64,000 nucleotides of DNA from Chromobacterium rhizoryzae. Lineage in GTDB: Bacteria > Pseudomonadota > Gammaproteobacteria > Burkholderiales > Chromobacteriaceae. The stretch's first letter is position 1, and every line of letters starts with the position of its first letter. The translations under genes were made by a program, and so were the position numbers. Positions 1 to 8,093 of the stretch are shown piece after piece. Under the pieces are notes generated by a model. That model was not told the DNA's origin. It saw only the letters and a program-made list of their open reading frames with translations, and did no database searches. The stretch is from assembly GCF_020544465.1 (NCBI RefSeq), contig NZ_CP066126.1, positions 1,984,001 to 2,048,000 on the forward strand, in the 5' to 3' direction.

Positions 1-621
1 CTCGTTCGGCTGGCCCTTGCGGTTATTGGCGGTGTCCAGATAGCGCATCATCGCCGGATCGCGGGCGACGGCGTGCAGCATGGCGCCGAAGTTGCCCAGC
101 GCGTACTGGCGCAGCAAGACGTTTTGCCGATACATCAGTTGGGGCGAGCGCACCTTGTCCAGCGCGGAGACGAAGTGGTTGTGCCAGAACAGGGTCATTT
201 TTTCGCTGAGCGGCGACGAGGTGTAGCGCATCTCGTTCAGCCACCAGCCGCGCAATTCCACCGCGTGCTCGGCGCGCAGCTTTTGCAGCGCCTTTTTCGC
301 CTCTTCGTCTAAATTGGGCTGCCCCGGCCGCTCGAAGGCTTCGTCGACCCAGGACGGCGGCGGCGTGGCGGCGTTGGCCTGGCTATTGGCCAGCAGCCGA
401 TCCACCGCGGCTTCGCGGCTCAGCGGCGCGTACACGGCGATTTGCGCCGGGTTGGCACCGAAGCCGGTGCGGGACAGCAAATGACGCGCGCCGGCGACGC
501 CGATGCCGGCCTGGGCCAGCGGGGGCAGGCTGAGCGCGGCCAGCAGGAGCCCCAGCGCGGTTTTTGCGGTGAAGCGGATGGCCTCTGCCGCTCTAGTCGG
601 CGGCCGGCCAAGGGTGGGCAT
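1..621 (-). CDS. DUF1800 domain protein, N-terminal part (runs off left edge)
   Basis: This reading frame is open from the ATG at 621 down to base 1, so only the first 207 codons are visible. It starts with a basic N-terminus, then a hydrophobic stretch ending in an AQA-type signal peptidase site. The mature part has hallmarks of the DUF1800 family: an ARHLLSRTGFG motif near the start, a FWHNHF motif in the middle, and the run DPAMMRYLDTANNRKGQPNE at the edge. DUF1800 proteins are exported proteins of unknown biochemical role, usually encoded just upstream of a DUF1501 gene; that partner would lie left of the window. The family call is firm, the function unknown. The gene is divergent from the thiamine operon. 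Confidence 0.85.
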   Translation of the reverse strand, partial: MPTLGRPPTRAAEAIRFTAKTALGLLLAALSLPPLAQAGIGVAGARHLLSRTGFGANPAQIAVYAPLSREAAVDRLLANSQANAATPPPSWVDEAFERPGQPNLDEEAKKALQKLRAEHAVELRGWWLNEMRYTSSPLSEKMTLFWHNHFVSALDKVRSPQLMYRQNVLLRQYALGNFGAMLHAVARDPAMMRYLDTANNRKGQPNE

Positions 622-737
622 GGGGTTCAAGCATGGTCTCCAAACGCGCCCGGAGCGGGCGTAAGCATGCATTCAGCTTAGAAGGCGCTTGTCATCGGCG
701 TGTTAAGGCGCGGGTCCACTCTGTTAAGGATTGTTGG

Positions 738-766
738 CTGCCAGCCGGCGGCCGCTGCGGTATACT
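738..766 (+). promoter_or_regulatory. Candidate promoter of the thiamine transport operon
   Basis: A TATACT hexamer at 761-766 is a good sigma70 -10 element and lies about ten bases before the riboswitch begins, as expected for its transcription start. The best-spaced -35 (CTGCCA, 738-743, 17 bp away) is poor, so the -35 assignment is tentative. Confidence 0.5.
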
Positions 767-775
767 GGCGCGCTG

Positions 776-850
776 TCACCAGGGGTGCCCGCGACGCGGG
801 CTGAGAAAATACCCTGCAACCTGATCTGGGTCATGCCAGCGGAGGGAGCG
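776..850 (+). promoter_or_regulatory. TPP riboswitch (THI element)
   Basis: The conserved core of the thiamine pyrophosphate aptamer is present in order: GGGGTGCCC, then GGGCTGAGAAAATACCC, then ACCTGATCTGGGTCATGCC, then AGCGGAGGGA. It lies 60 bases before thiB. Downstream is a GCGGGC/GCCCGC hairpin (857-862 with 867-872) but no T-run, so control of translation of thiB is more likely than termination; this last point is inference. High TPP is expected to shut the operon, including the acetyltransferase gene inside it. Confidence 0.95.
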
Positions 851-910
851 TGATGCGCGGGCCAGGGCCCGCATTCCGCTTGCTCCGGACTATCGTGTAC
901 GGAGATATCC

Positions 911-1927
911 ATGAAGCGCTTTTCCTCTTTGATAGCCGTTGCGCTGGCGGTGTCCAGCCTGGCCGCGTCGGCGGCCGAGCTGCGCGTGCTGTCGCACAGT
1001 TCTTTCACCGTGTCCAAGCCCTTGCTGGCCGAGTTCGAAAAGCAGAACGGCGCCAAGGTCTCCATCATCAAGGCCGGGGACGCCGGCGAGATGCTGAACA
1101 AGCTGATTCTGACCAAGGCCAATCCCATCGCCGACGTGGTGTTCGGCATCGACAACAGCCTGATCGGCAAGGCGCAGCAGGCCGGCGTGCTGGCTCCGGT
1201 GCCGGCGGCGCTGGCCCAGGGCGGCAAGGCCGCCTTGCCCGGCGCGGTGAGCATAGACTACGGCTACGTCACCCTCAATTACGACAAGGCCTGGTTCGCT
1301 CAGCGCCAGCTGGTGCTGCCCAAGACGCTGGAGGATTTGAGCAAGCCGGCCTACAAGAACCTGCTGGTGGTGCAAAATCCGGCCACGTCCAGCCCGGGCC
1401 TGGCTTTCATGTTGTCCACCATCGCCGCCATGGGCGAGGATAAGGCCTTCGCCTTCTGGGGCCGTTTGCGCGACAACGGGCTGAAGGTCAGCAAGGGTTG
1501 GAGCGAATCCTACTACACCGATTTCTCCAAGAACGGCGGCAGCCGTCCGCTGGTGGTCAGCTACGCGACCAGTCCGGCCGCCGAGGTGTTCTACAGCAAA
1601 CAGAAACTGAACGACGCGCCCACCGGCAATCTGCCCTTGAAAGGCGGCGTGTTCCGCCAGGTGGAGGGCGCGGCCCTGGTCAAGGGCGGCAAGGAGGCGG
1701 CGCTGGGCGAGAAATTCATCGCCTTCCTGCGCTCCGAAGCGGTGCAGAAGGACGTGACCACCACCATGTGGATGTATCCGGTGATGGACAAGGTGAGTTT
1801 GGACCCGGTCTATCGTTTCGCGGAGCAGCCGGCCGCGCACGACACGCCGGACAGCAAGGCGATCGCCGAGCGCTCCCGCCAATGGGTGGCGCGCTGGACC
1901 CGAGTGGTGTTGAAGGGCGGGCAATGA
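911..1927 (+). CDS. thiB: Thiamine ABC transporter, periplasmic binding protein ThiB
   Basis: A 338-residue extracellular solute-binding protein with a clear Sec signal peptide (basic start, hydrophobic core, cleavage near SAA). The mature protein begins with ELRVLSHSSFTVSK, typical of the thiamine/TPP-binding TbpA family, followed by periplasmic-binding folds with a GDAGEMLNKL segment and a C-terminal MWMYPV motif. It captures thiamine or its phosphates in the periplasm and delivers them to ThiPQ. The ATG at 911 has a GGAG ribosome site six bases upstream. The TPP riboswitch directly upstream and ThiP and ThiQ downstream make the substrate assignment strong. Its stop codon overlaps the start of the next gene. 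Confidence 0.93.
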   Translation: MKRFSSLIAVALAVSSLAASAAELRVLSHSSFTVSKPLLAEFEKQNGAKVSIIKAGDAGEMLNKLILTKANPIADVVFGIDNSLIGKAQQAGVLAPVPAALAQGGKAALPGAVSIDYGYVTLNYDKAWFAQRQLVLPKTLEDLSKPAYKNLLVVQNPATSSPGLAFMLSTIAAMGEDKAFAFWGRLRDNGLKVSKGWSESYYTDFSKNGGSRPLVVSYATSPAAEVFYSKQKLNDAPTGNLPLKGGVFRQVEGAALVKGGKEAALGEKFIAFLRSEAVQKDVTTTMWMYPVMDKVSLDPVYRFAEQPAAHDTPDSKAIAERSRQWVARWTRVVLKGGQ

Positions 1928-2472
1928 TTCCGGACATCGAAACGCCGCGGCTGTTGCTGCGCCATCTGGACCCGCAGACGCTGTGGCTGTGCCTGGCCGG
2001 TCAGCCGGAAACGGCGGCCGAGCTGCTGGGCGCGCCGCTGGCGGCGGAATGGTTGGACGAGCAGGACTTGATGAGCATGCGGCTGGACGACATCGAGCGC
2101 CAGCCCGACTACGCGCCCTGGTCGGTGCGCGCCTTGCTGCGCCGCGACGATCTGACGATGGTCGGCCACGTCAACTTCCACTCCTTGCCCGGCCATCCTT
2201 ATTTGGGCGGCTACGGCGACGTGGAATTGGGTTACACGATTTACCCGGCTTATCGCCGCCAGGGCTATGCCCGAGAAGCGGTGCTGGCGATGGGGGCTTG
2301 GGCGGCCCTGGCCGGCGCGCCGCGGCTGGTGCTGTCCATCGCGCCGGACAATCTGCCTTCGCAATGTTTGGCCGCGGATCTGGGCTTCGTCAAGGCGGGG
2401 CAAAGCGAGGATGAAGACGGGGTGGAGGATGTGTTGACCGCCCGCTGGCCGTTGAAGGGAACGCCGTTTTGA
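1924..2472 (+). CDS. GNAT-family N-acetyltransferase, embedded in the thi operon
   Basis: A 182-residue RimJ/RimL-like GNAT protein. It opens with IETPRLLLR, the usual start of this subgroup, and has the strand-4/helix-3 acetyl-CoA site YRRQGYAREAV near residue 115 followed by LSIAPDNLPSQ and LGFVKAG. Start and stop overlap both neighbours (ATGA with thiB, TGATG with thiP), so translation is coupled and its expression must follow the TPP riboswitch. GNATs of this kind acetylate amino groups of small molecules or protein N-termini; the substrate is unknown. The position suggests something tied to thiamine uptake or salvage, but that is inference. The family call is firm. Confidence 0.85.
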   Translation: MIPDIETPRLLLRHLDPQTLWLCLAGQPETAAELLGAPLAAEWLDEQDLMSMRLDDIERQPDYAPWSVRALLRRDDLTMVGHVNFHSLPGHPYLGGYGDVELGYTIYPAYRRQGYAREAVLAMGAWAALAGAPRLVLSIAPDNLPSQCLAADLGFVKAGQSEDEDGVEDVLTARWPLKGTPF

Positions 2473-4025
2473 TGTTGAGCCGTCGGAGCCGCCTGTTGCT
2501 GGCGGCGCCTCCCTTGCTGTTTTTGCTGGCGATGTCTATTTCGCCGTTGGCGCGGTTGTTGAAGGAGGGCGGCGAGCCGCTGTCCTTCGGTTTGCTGAGC
2601 GATTCCTATCTGCGCTGGCGCATGATGTGGTCGCTGCTGCAGGGTGCGGCGACCTGCGCGCTGGCCTTGCTGCTCGGCGTGCCGGCGGCGTGGGCGCTGG
2701 CTCGCTTCCGCTTCGCCGGGCGCGGCCTGGCGCTGCGCCTGCTGATGCTGCCCTTCGTGATGCCCACCCTGGTCGCCGGCGTCGGCGTGTTGGCGCTGTT
2801 CGGCCCTCAGGGTTTGAGCGGGCTGAACCTGCAGGATTCGCCCTGGCTGCTGCTGTACGGCAATCTGTTCTTCAATCTGCCGTTGGTGATCCGCGCGGCC
2901 GCCGATGGCTTCGCCCAGGTGCCGGCCAGCCGGCTGGCCGCGGCCCGCAGCCTGGGCGCCGGGCGTTGGCGCGCGTTCTGGCGCGTGGAATGGCCGGCGG
3001 CGCTGCCCTGGCTGTTGCCCAATCTATGCTTGGTCTTCCTCTACTGTTTCTCCGGCTTCGGCCTGGCGCTGTTGCTGGGCGGCCAGCGTTACGCCACGGT
3101 GGAAGTCGAGATTTACACGCTGGTGGCGTATGAGCTGAATCTGGCCGACGCCGGCGCGCTGGCCTTGCTGAGCCTGCTGGTGGCCGGCGGCGTCGCCGCG
3201 GTCTACGCCTGGCTGGAGGCGCGTTTGGGCGTGCCGGCGCGCTGTGAGCCGCTGCTCCCCGCGCCCGCGCGGACCTGGACGGACCGCGCCTGGCTGACGG
3301 CGGCCCTCGCCATTCTGTTGATCTTCGCCGGCTTGCCCTTGCTGGCGGTGCTGTGGAAAGCGCTGTCCGCGCTCGACGGCCTGGCCGGACTGTGGGACGA
3401 GGAATTGCGGCTGGCCTTGTTCAACTCGGCGCGTTTCACCTTGCTGACCGTATTGCTGTCCGGCCTGCTGGGCCTGTGCCACGCGCTGGCCGCCGGGCGC
3501 TGGCTGTGGTTGCGGGCCCTGGCCTTTCTGCCTTTCGTGGTGTCGCCGGTCTGCGTGGCGTTTGGCTTGCTGCTGCTCTATCCGAGCTGGAGCGCGGATT
3601 TGGCCATGCTGTTGGCAGCCTACGTCTTGCTGGCCTATCCCTTCGTCGCCAAAGCCGCCGGCGCGGCGCTGGACGGCATGCCGGAACATCTGGCGCAGGC
3701 GGCGCGCTCCCTGGGGGCCTCGCCCTGGCGGCTGTTCCGACGGGTGATCTGGCCCTTGTTGCAGCCGGCGCTGCGGCGCGGGCTGGCCTTCGCCGCCGCC
3801 ACCGCGGTGGGGGAGTTCGCGGTGACCTTATTCCTGTCACGGCCGGAGTGGTTGACCCTGACCACCTTGATTTATCAGAAGCTGGGCCGGCCGGGCCAGG
3901 CCAACGCGGATGCGGCGATGCTGTTGTCCGGCCTGCTGATGGTGTTGGCGACGCTGGCTTTCGCCGTGATTGAAAGCGGCGCGGCCAGACCGGGAGAACC
4001 GGGAAAAGGAGACGGGCGTGCTTGA
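2472..4025 (+). CDS. thiP: Thiamine ABC transporter permease ThiP
   Basis: A 517-residue polytopic inner-membrane protein made of two homologous halves of about six segments each. Each half carries an EAA-type loop that docks on the ATPase: AARSLGAGRWRAFWRVEWP in the first half and AARSLGASPWRLFRRVIWP in the second. This fused double-permease layout is the ThiP/FbpB type. The first-half loop follows PASRLA, the second DGMPEHLAQA. The ATG at 2472 overlaps the acetyltransferase stop; a TTG one codon earlier is less likely. It forms the channel through which ThiB-delivered thiamine passes. The C-terminus overlaps thiQ by eight bases. Confidence 0.93.
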   Translation: MLSRRSRLLLAAPPLLFLLAMSISPLARLLKEGGEPLSFGLLSDSYLRWRMMWSLLQGAATCALALLLGVPAAWALARFRFAGRGLALRLLMLPFVMPTLVAGVGVLALFGPQGLSGLNLQDSPWLLLYGNLFFNLPLVIRAAADGFAQVPASRLAAARSLGAGRWRAFWRVEWPAALPWLLPNLCLVFLYCFSGFGLALLLGGQRYATVEVEIYTLVAYELNLADAGALALLSLLVAGGVAAVYAWLEARLGVPARCEPLLPAPARTWTDRAWLTAALAILLIFAGLPLLAVLWKALSALDGLAGLWDEELRLALFNSARFTLLTVLLSGLLGLCHALAAGRWLWLRALAFLPFVVSPVCVAFGLLLLYPSWSADLAMLLAAYVLLAYPFVAKAAGAALDGMPEHLAQAARSLGASPWRLFRRVIWPLLQPALRRGLAFAAATAVGEFAVTLFLSRPEWLTLTTLIYQKLGRPGQANADAAMLLSGLLMVLATLAFAVIESGAARPGEPGKGDGRA

Positions 4026-4974
4026 GCTCATAGGAATTGAAAAGCGCTTCGGCGCGCGGGTGGCGGCGGACGGTGTGTCGCTGGAGGTGGCCGCCGGGGA
4101 GACCCTGGCTCTGCTGGGACCGTCCGGCTGCGGCAAGAGCAGCTTGCTCAAAATCATCGCCGGCCTGCTGCCGCTGGACGGCGGCGCGGTTCGTTTCAAC
4201 GGCGAGGACATCAGCCGGCTGCCGCCGGAGCGGCGCGGCTTCGCGCTGATGTTCCAGGATTTCGCCTTGTTTCCGCATCTGGACGTGCTTGGCAATGCGA
4301 TGTTCGGTCTGATCGAACGGGGATCGTCCCGCGCCCAGGCCGCCGCCGCCGCCGCGGCGATGCTGGAGCGTTTGGGTCTGGGCGGTTATCAAAGGCGCAA
4401 GGTCTGGACCTTGTCCGGCGGCGAGCAACAGCGGGTGGCGCTGGCGCGCGCGATGGTGACGCGTCCGCGGCTCTTGCTGCTGGACGAGCCGTTCTCCAGC
4501 CTGGACGCGCATTTGCGCGGTCAGTTGCAAGGGGAGTTCGCGCAGTTGCTGGCGGAGTCCGGCATACCGGCCATTCTGGTCACGCACGACAGAGAGGAAG
4601 CGTTTGCGATGGCGAGCCGCGCCGCGGTGCTGCGCCAGGGGCGCATCGTGCAATGCGAGACGCCGCCGCAGCTGTTGGCCAGGCCGGCGAATGCGTGGCT
4701 GGCGCGCTTCATCGGCTATGAAAACGTGCTGGAGCACGCGGTGGTGCCGGGCCACGCGCTGCGGCTGGGGCCGCAGCACCCGCCGGCGCGCATCGAGTCG
4801 CTGACCTGGCTGGCGGATGGCGCCCGGGTGGAAGTGGCGGCGCAGGCGGGGCGGCTGAGCCTGAGCCTGTCCGCGCGGGAGGCGGCGAGCCTGGGCGCGG
4901 AACTGCGGCTTGGCGGCCAGTTTGGACTGGGGGTGGACGCGTCCGCCCTGATTCCGTTCAGCGCAGGCTCTTGA
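4018..4974 (+). CDS. thiQ: Thiamine ABC transporter ATP-binding protein ThiQ
   Basis: An ABC ATPase of 318 residues. Walker A is GPSGCGKSS (about residues 37-45), Q-loop MFQDFALFPH, signature LSGGEQQR, Walker B LLLLDEPFSSLD, and the H-loop VTHDREEA. A C-terminal extension after about residue 235 resembles the regulatory TOBE-type tail of larger importers, longer than the roughly 230-residue ThiQ of enterics. I chose GTG at 4018 because AAAGGAG sits just upstream; the frame is open earlier but has no good ribosome site. It powers ThiP. Its last 17 bases overlap the convergent motA stop region. Confidence 0.9.
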   Translation: MLELIGIEKRFGARVAADGVSLEVAAGETLALLGPSGCGKSSLLKIIAGLLPLDGGAVRFNGEDISRLPPERRGFALMFQDFALFPHLDVLGNAMFGLIERGSSRAQAAAAAAAMLERLGLGGYQRRKVWTLSGGEQQRVALARAMVTRPRLLLLDEPFSSLDAHLRGQLQGEFAQLLAESGIPAILVTHDREEAFAMASRAAVLRQGRIVQCETPPQLLARPANAWLARFIGYENVLEHAVVPGHALRLGPQHPPARIESLTWLADGARVEVAAQAGRLSLSLSAREAASLGAELRLGGQFGLGVDASALIPFSAGS

Positions 4975-5818
4975 TGCGCTGTTCCATTTCCTCGAACTCC
5001 GGGCGTTCGCTGGAAAACAGTACCTTGCGGCCGAACTCGATGGCGCTGGGCGGCGGATAGCCCTGCATGCCGGCCAAGAGCACGGTCTTGATGCATTGCA
5101 ATTCCTTGCTGTCCTCGTCCAGCTTCTGTTCCAGCAGCGCGCCCAGCGGCGACACCATGCCGTAGGACAGCAGGATGCCGAGGAAGGTGCCCACCAGCGC
5201 CGAGCCTATCATGCCGCCCAGCACCGCCGGCGGCGCGCCGACCGAGGCCATGGTGTTGACCACGCCCAGCACGGCGGCGACGATGCCGAAGGCCGGCAAG
5301 GCGTCGCCCAGACGCTGGATGGCGGCGATAGGCGCCATGCCCTCCTGGTGGTGGGTTTCCAGTTCCACGTCCATCAGGCTCTCGATTTCGAAGGCGTTCA
5401 GATTGCCGCTGACCATGATGCGCAGATAGTCGCGGATGAAGTTAAGCGCATGGTGGTCTTGAGCGATGGCCGGATACTTGCTGAAGACAGGGCTTTGTCC
5501 GGGGGCGTCGACATCGGCTTCCAGCGCCATCAGCCCTTCCTTGCGCGCCTTGGCCTGCAGTTCGTACAACAGGCACAGCAAGTCCAGCGCGCGGGCCTTG
5601 TTGTGGCGCGAGCCCTTGAGCGCGGCGGGCAGCGCGCGCGCCACCGCTTTCAGATTCTTGGTCTGGTTGGCGACGATGAAGGCGCCCAACGCGCCGCCCA
5701 GAATCGCCATCATCTCGGTGGGCATCGCGGAGAGAATGGCGCCGATGGCGCCGCCGTGGATCAGAAAGGCGCCGAAGATCATGCCGATCACGACGAGGTA
5801 GCCGATGATTACATTCAT
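4958..5818 (-). CDS. motA: Flagellar stator protein MotA
   Basis: A 286-residue inner-membrane protein closely resembling enteric MotA: the start NVIIGYLVVIGMIFGAFL, the YPAIAQDHHALNFI segment, DALPAFGIVAAVLGVV around the conserved proline of transmembrane helix 3, and the ending VEFGRKVLFSSERP-E. The cytoplasmic Arg and Glu that meet FliG (in KARKEGLMALEAD) are kept. MotA and MotB form the proton-driven stator. No motB follows: the gene ends inside the 3' end of thiQ, and the upstream neighbour is an unrelated small gene. MotB must therefore be elsewhere. The ATG at 5818 is preferred over one six codons upstream because it matches the family start. Confidence 0.92.
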   Translation of the reverse strand: MNVIIGYLVVIGMIFGAFLIHGGAIGAILSAMPTEMMAILGGALGAFIVANQTKNLKAVARALPAALKGSRHNKARALDLLCLLYELQAKARKEGLMALEADVDAPGQSPVFSKYPAIAQDHHALNFIRDYLRIMVSGNLNAFEIESLMDVELETHHQEGMAPIAAIQRLGDALPAFGIVAAVLGVVNTMASVGAPPAVLGGMIGSALVGTFLGILLSYGMVSPLGALLEQKLDEDSKELQCIKTVLLAGMQGYPPPSAIEFGRKVLFSSERPEFEEMEQRIKSLR

Positions 5819-5918
5819 ATGTGGTAGTCCCAAGCAAAGTCAGACCGATGCCGGCCTGGCGCGTCGCCGCGGCGAACGCGGCGGGTCTGCGAGATAAAGA
5901 AGGCGGAAGGCCTGGGGT

Positions 5919-6030
5919 CGGTTCAAAGTCCGGCCGGCGCGGCGATGGCTGAGCGCGCAAGCGGCGCATGAGCATTTCGACGCGGCGTCAGCCGTGCAAG
6001 GCGCCGCGGCGCGCGGCCGGCTTTGAACCG
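5919..6030. repeat. Dispersed repeat copy (112 bp, inverted ends)
   Basis: The ends form an imperfect inverted repeat: CGGTTCAAAG at 5919-5928 followed by a CCGGCCGGCGCG-like segment, mirrored by GCGCGGCCGG-CTTTGAACCG at 6011-6030. The interior, with GCGCAAGCGGCGCATGAGCA, aligns loosely with the copy at 57567-57704. It lies between motA and the small secreted-protein gene. It could act as a bidirectional terminator-like structure or be a small non-autonomous mobile element. Confidence 0.55.
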
Positions 6031-6034
6031 GCTC

Positions 6035-6376
6035 TCAGACGCGAGGCGGCCGACGCGGCGGATTGGGCGGCGGCGGCGAGGGAAGGGCGGCGATGAAGTC
6101 GGGCCAGCCAGGCCTCGCCGCATGCGTCGCCATGGCCGGGCTCATGCCGGGCAGGGTCTGGCATTCTCCGCATCCGCCCAACTCGGCGGCGCAGTGGGCG
6201 TGGCCGCCGCTGACCGCTTGCGCCGCGACCGTGCCGTGGCCGAGGGCATAGGATGGACCGGCGCGGCCAAGGGCGCCGTCGGCGTGAACCGCGGCGTTGG
6301 CCAAGGGCAAGGCCTGCCAGAGCATGAACAGCAGCAGGGCCAGCCGGGTGATGGATTTGAATGCAGAAAGTCTCAA
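6035..6376 (-). CDS. Small secreted His/Cys-containing protein, function unknown
   Basis: A 113-residue protein with a convincing signal peptide (MRLSAFKSITRLALLLFML, cleavage after ANA). The mature part has a cluster GGHAHCAAELGGCGECQTLPGM with three cysteines and two histidines, and ends in a proline-rich tail. Layout and composition resemble small periplasmic DUF2946-type proteins often found near metal-handling genes, but I cannot confirm the family. A longer frame in another register (5988-6404) lacks a signal peptide and looks like a shadow. No obvious partner lies beside it. Low to moderate confidence that it is a real gene; none that its function is known. Confidence 0.5.
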   Translation of the reverse strand: MRLSAFKSITRLALLLFMLWQALPLANAAVHADGALGRAGPSYALGHGTVAAQAVSGGHAHCAAELGGCGECQTLPGMSPAMATHAARPGWPDFIAALPSPPPPNPPRRPPRV

Positions 6377-6600
6377 TGCCCGTTTCCCATGAATCGCAGC
6401 GCAATCTAAATCAGGATCGGAGGGCTGGCAAGCCTAGATTCAGGCTTGAGCGCCAAGCGACGATATTTCCATGTTAATTAAATGGCATTTATCATGCCAG
6501 TATCTTAATTGGAACTATTTATTAGTTTAAAAACTCTACCTTTGCTGCGTGCGCCGGGAAAAGGTCCGCGCGCATGCTTGACTCTAAGGTTGAATGGAAA

Positions 6601-7572
6601 ATGATCAGTAGAAGACGAATTTTGGCTTGGAGCGGGGCCTTGCCCCTGCTGGCGCCGTTGGCGGCCAGCGTATTGAGTTCCGCTTGCGCCAGCGCGGCCG
6701 GGACGGCCAAAAGCTATCGGGTGGACGCCAGTCTGCTGTCCGAAAACCAGGATTCCAGAGTACGCAATCTGGTCTTCCATTACACCGCCGTGCCCAACGG
6801 CCTGGCGCTGGAAATGCTCACCCAGGGCCAGCACGGCGCCAGCGCGCACTACCTGGTGCCGGATGCCGCATTGCTGGGCATGTCCAACAAGGTGTACCAA
6901 TTGGTGCCGGAGGAGCGCAGAGCCTGGCATGCCGGGCGCAGTTACTGGCAAGGGGACCGGCTGATCAACTCCAGCTCCATCGGCATCGAGATCGTGAACC
7001 TGGGCTATCCGTCTCCGGAAGAGGACGAACTGCCCTTGATGCGGCGGCAGTGGTTCGACTTCGATGAGGCGCAGGTCTCGGTGGTGGCGCAACTGGCGGC
7101 GGACATCATCGCGCGGCATCAGATTCCGCCGCACAAGGTGGTGGGGCATTCCGACGTGTCGCCGGGACGCAAGGTGGACCCGGGGCCGAAGTTCCCCTGG
7201 GAGCGTTTGTACCGCGACTACAATATCGGCGCCTGGCCGGAACGCGAGGCGGTCGAGTTCTACCTGCGCCGGGCGCCTTATCGCGGCGACGTGCGGGATC
7301 TGCAGAAACGCTTGCTGGATTACGGCTACGAGGCGCCGCAAACCGGCGTGCTGGACAAAGAGAGCCAGGACGTGGTGGCGGCCTTTCAGATGCATTTCCG
7401 GCCTGCGCGCTACGACGGCGCGCCGGATGCCGAGACTTCCGCGATCCTGGACGCCTTGCTGGAAAAATACTTCGACCGGCCGCGTCCGGGACGGACGCCG
7501 GGCTCGAAACCGGCCGCTGCGCCGAAGAAGGACAATGGAAAGGGCAGCGATACCTGGCCGCTGACGCCTTAG
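6601..7572 (+). CDS. N-acetylmuramoyl-L-alanine amidase (AmpD/AmiD type) with peptidoglycan-binding domain, Tat-exported
   Basis: A 323-residue amidase_2 enzyme. The N-terminus ISRRRILAW followed by a hydrophobic stretch fits a twin-arginine signal; a cysteine at about residue 28 (LSSAC) lacks a canonical lipobox, so lipidation is uncertain. The zinc-amidase core has NLVFHYTAVPNG (first His ligand), GASAHYLV, AWHAGRSYW, SSIGIEIVN and VVGHSDVSPGRKVDPGP (second His and catalytic region). A C-terminal PG_binding_1 domain follows (RDLQKRLLDYGYE, about residues 235-295). The architecture matches E. coli AmiD, which cleaves the amide between MurNAc and the stem peptide. I chose ATG 6601, not 6574, since it starts the signal peptide. 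AT-rich DNA lies upstream. Confidence 0.88.
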   Translation: MISRRRILAWSGALPLLAPLAASVLSSACASAAGTAKSYRVDASLLSENQDSRVRNLVFHYTAVPNGLALEMLTQGQHGASAHYLVPDAALLGMSNKVYQLVPEERRAWHAGRSYWQGDRLINSSSIGIEIVNLGYPSPEEDELPLMRRQWFDFDEAQVSVVAQLAADIIARHQIPPHKVVGHSDVSPGRKVDPGPKFPWERLYRDYNIGAWPEREAVEFYLRRAPYRGDVRDLQKRLLDYGYEAPQTGVLDKESQDVVAAFQMHFRPARYDGAPDAETSAILDALLEKYFDRPRPGRTPGSKPAAAPKKDNGKGSDTWPLTP

Positions 7573-7713
7573 AACCTGTTCAATGTCTGCTGCGCTTCGT
7601 GAGGCGTGGCGCAGTGAGTACCGCTTCGGCCTGCTCATGCGCCACGGCTACATTCCTCTCTTCTCTTAGCCGTTTTCGTCTTGTTTCGCCCTTGCTCGCG
7701 GGGCATAGAACAG
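7572..7713. repeat. Dispersed repeat copy
   Basis: Begins GAACCTGTTCAATGTCTGCTGCGC and ends in a TTTCGCCCTTGCTCGCG segment followed by CATAGAACAG. The opening matches the reverse complement of the copy at 57567-57704 (TCAATGTCTGCTGCGC), and the closing segment matches that copy's TTGTCTCGCCCCGGCGCG. It directly abuts the amidase stop codon. Confidence 0.6.
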
Positions 7714-7760
7714 ATGCTTATCAGGTTTCATCCTCGCCGGCGCTCAGGCCGGCGGAGCCA

Positions 7761-7785
7761 AGGGACGGCTAGCCGTCCCTTTTTT
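7761..7785 (+). terminator. Intrinsic terminator after the amidase gene
   Basis: A perfect palindrome AGGGACGGCT/AGCCGTCCCT (7761-7780) is followed by a T-run (7780-7785). It lies about 190 bases past the amidase stop, beyond the repeat. Confidence 0.8.
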
Positions 7786-8093
7786 GTCGCCGTCCGTCGG
7801 GCGGCCGGCCATGCCGGCCAAGGAGGGTGGGCGGCCGCGCTTAGTTTGTGCCATAACGATAATCAGACGGCGTCATTTAGAGTTATTAAGCACTTTCTGC
7901 ATAAACAAGCATTTATTAGTAAGAAACACTTATTTCTAAAACAAAATAATTTGTAATAAAAACTATCAAATAGCCCTTTCAATTTAAATGCCACTTGTAC
8001 TAGAATGCAATTGAACTGGTTGAGCTTATAAAAAAAGCCGAAACCTAAAAGTGATTGCTTACTAATTGCGGGATTTGGAAAGGAAGGTCGAAA
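7786..8093. other. AT-rich leader before the pilus locus, no gene seen
   Basis: Base composition falls sharply from about 7860 to 8060 compared with the rest of the window. Open frames across it have no coding character. A TAGAAT at 8001-8006 with TTTCAA at 7977-7982 (18 bp spacing) is a possible sigma70 promoter for the small gene at 8094; the evidence is weak. Confidence 0.4.

Noticed and set aside
5988..6404. Longer 138-codon frame overlapping the small secreted protein
   Set aside because: It has no signal peptide or recognisable domain and is very Arg/Pro/Ala-rich, as shadow frames are here. The 6035-6376 frame has a proper signal peptide.
7681..7956. A 91-codon frame between the amidase and the pilin-like gene
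   Set aside because: It starts inside a repeat, crosses a terminator and ends in AT-rich DNA with low-complexity Lys/Asn. Not a gene.
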